64,000 nt of DNA from assembly GCF_013839525.1 (NCBI RefSeq), contig NZ_JACDIS010000006.1, forward strand, positions 124,001-188,000, given 5' to 3'. The first letter of the stretch is position 1, and each line of letters begins with the position of its first letter. A program made the translations under genes and the position numbers. The notes under the pieces were generated by a model that saw only the letters and a program-made list of their open reading frames with translations, made no database searches and was not told the DNA's origin. Positions 63,306 through 64,000 of this stretch are shown here, one piece after another. Source of the DNA: Chthonobacter rhizosphaerae. Lineage in GTDB: Bacteria; Pseudomonadota; Alphaproteobacteria; Rhizobiales; Pleomorphomonadaceae.

Positions 63306-63345
63306 CTTCTCCACGGCGGGGCCGATCTTCTCCCCGGCGGGGCCG
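63306..63345 (+). repeat. Direct repeat upstream of the GntR gene
   Basis: Two 19-base copies differing at one position start at 63306 and 63327. The 21-base period puts them on the same face of the helix, as expected of paired protein-binding sites. They lie 105-145 bases before the regulator start. Confidence 0.5.
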
Positions 63346-63450
63346 CCGACCTTTTGATCCCGCCCCTCCATCGTCGATCTTGCTTGCGTCGATCCGTGCC
63401 GGACGATAGGCCGACACGAACAAGAACCGGTTCCGACCGGGAGGGTGGAC

Positions 63451-64000
63451 ATGAAGCCCGAGGTCAGTATCGCCGAGCCGGCAGACGCGCCTGACGCGTT
63501 CGGGCCGGACGAACTCGCCGCCTCCCGTCTGGGCGAGGAGGGAAATCCGGTTCCGCTCTACCTGCAGGTCGCCAAGCTGATCGAGCGGAAGATCAGCGAC
63601 CGCACGCTCCCGGTCGGGTCGCTGCTGCCGACCGAGAACGACCTCGCGGCGCGCCTCGGCGTCAGCCGCCAGACCGTCCGCCATGCGATCGGGCATCTGC
63701 GCGACCTCGGCCTTCTCTCCGCCCGCAAAGGGGTCGGCACGCGGGTGGAGTCCTCCGCCAAGGACTGGCGCACCTCCTATTCCGTAGGCTCGGTCGCGGA
63801 TCTCGTGGAACTCGCGCGCGAGACCGAGATGCGGGTGACCCGTCGGGGAGAGGTGGAGGCGCGCGGCAAGCTGGCGGTCGAGCTCGCCTGCCGGCCGGGC
63901 CGCCGGTGGTATCACTTCGAGGGGCCGCGCTTCCACGTTCCGGCCGAGACGGCCTACTGCTGGAGCGAAGTCTGGCTGGACGGGCGGCTCGCCTCCATCG
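63451..64000 (+). CDS. GntR-family (HutC-like) transcriptional regulator, partial
   Basis: The gene starts with ATG 63451 behind GGGAGGG and runs off the right edge; 183 residues are visible. A winged-helix GntR domain spans about 30-100 (VPLYLQVAKLIERKISDRTL, SLLPTENDLAARLGVSRQTV and LLSARKGVGTRVE). The start of a UTRA-type ligand domain follows (GRRWYHFEGPRF). It is divergent from the MFS gene and probably controls it and the ABC-amidase operon in response to their substrate. Confidence 0.92.
   Translation, partial: MKPEVSIAEPADAPDAFGPDELAASRLGEEGNPVPLYLQVAKLIERKISDRTLPVGSLLPTENDLAARLGVSRQTVRHAIGHLRDLGLLSARKGVGTRVESSAKDWRTSYSVGSVADLVELARETEMRVTRRGEVEARGKLAVELACRPGRRWYHFEGPRFHVPAETAYCWSEVWLDGRLASI

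Larger units (their letters stand above)
63113..63450. other. Divergent control region of MFS and GntR genes
   Basis: These 338 bases separate divergent starts and contain no gene. Two features stand out: the partial palindrome TGTACGGAC at 63181, and two direct copies of a 19-base unit (CTTCTCCACGGCGGGGCCG) at 63306 and 63327, spaced 21 bases, that is two helical turns. Confidence 0.55.

Noticed and set aside
1-64000. CRISPR arrays, rRNA genes, prophage or insertion sequences
   Set aside because: No regularly spaced repeats, rRNA sequence, integrase, transposase or phage structural genes are seen.

Overview
The window is high-GC DNA with short spacers, many ATGA/GTGA/TGATG gene overlaps and frequent GTG/TTG starts. 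It looks like an alphaproteobacterial chromosome of the order Hyphomicrobiales (Rhizobiales). Supporting signs are PopZ, the valS-popZ-tolC-pcm run, a BcsA/BcsB/GH8 cellulose locus, and a nearly complete set of tetrahydromethanopterin (H4MPT) and methanofuran genes, which marks a methylotroph or at least a formaldehyde/formate oxidiser. The genus cannot be fixed from sequence alone. I see no prophage, insertion sequence, CRISPR array or rRNA operon.

C1 metabolism (1-10695). A minus-strand operon reads beta-RFAP synthase, mtdB, an ATP-grasp protein, mch, a RimK-like ATP-grasp protein and a CitG-like protein cut by the left edge. As I recall it, this is the order orf4-mtdB-orfY-mch-orf5-orf7 of Methylorubrum extorquens, where fae follows, so fae probably lies just left of the window. 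Divergent from it are a pterin-4a-carbinolamine dehydratase and fhcBADC (formyltransferase/hydrolase complex).

Housekeeping (10723-17352): recO, two tandem cyclophilins (one cytosolic, one exported), coaD, two small exported proteins that resemble each other, a 62-residue orphan and parC.

Pterin and furan cofactor synthesis (17898-23000). folP-folB-folK run with overlapping ends straight into mfnB, an MfnE-like kinase, a DUF6513 pterin-binding-like protein and a DUF447 protein. This puts the folate, H4MPT and methanofuran branches on one apparent transcript. A ParDE-type toxin-antitoxin pair abuts its end.

Central block (23774-32677): valS, popZ, tolC, a PCMT-like methyltransferase, tRNA-Cys, tRNA-Asn, two small membrane proteins and an acyltransferase. 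Phosphate block (32938-39122): pstS-pstC-pstA-pstB-phoU-phoB with a clear three-repeat Pho box before pstS. No phoR is present here.

Accessory region (39412-64000): a glycoside-hydrolase-like protein, a DUF2076 protein, UV endonuclease uvsE, a small DUF2945 protein, a VOC protein, metY, an OpgC-like membrane protein, an unrecognised four-TM protein, and a cellulose operon bcsA-bcsB-GH8-TPR without an outer-membrane BcsC barrel. The right end is an uptake and catabolic cluster: a sugar-type ABC importer, an AtzG-like subunit and an amidase in one operon, preceded by an MFS transporter and a divergent GntR/HutC regulator (cut by the window end). A shared 9-mer upstream of both transporter units may be the operator.
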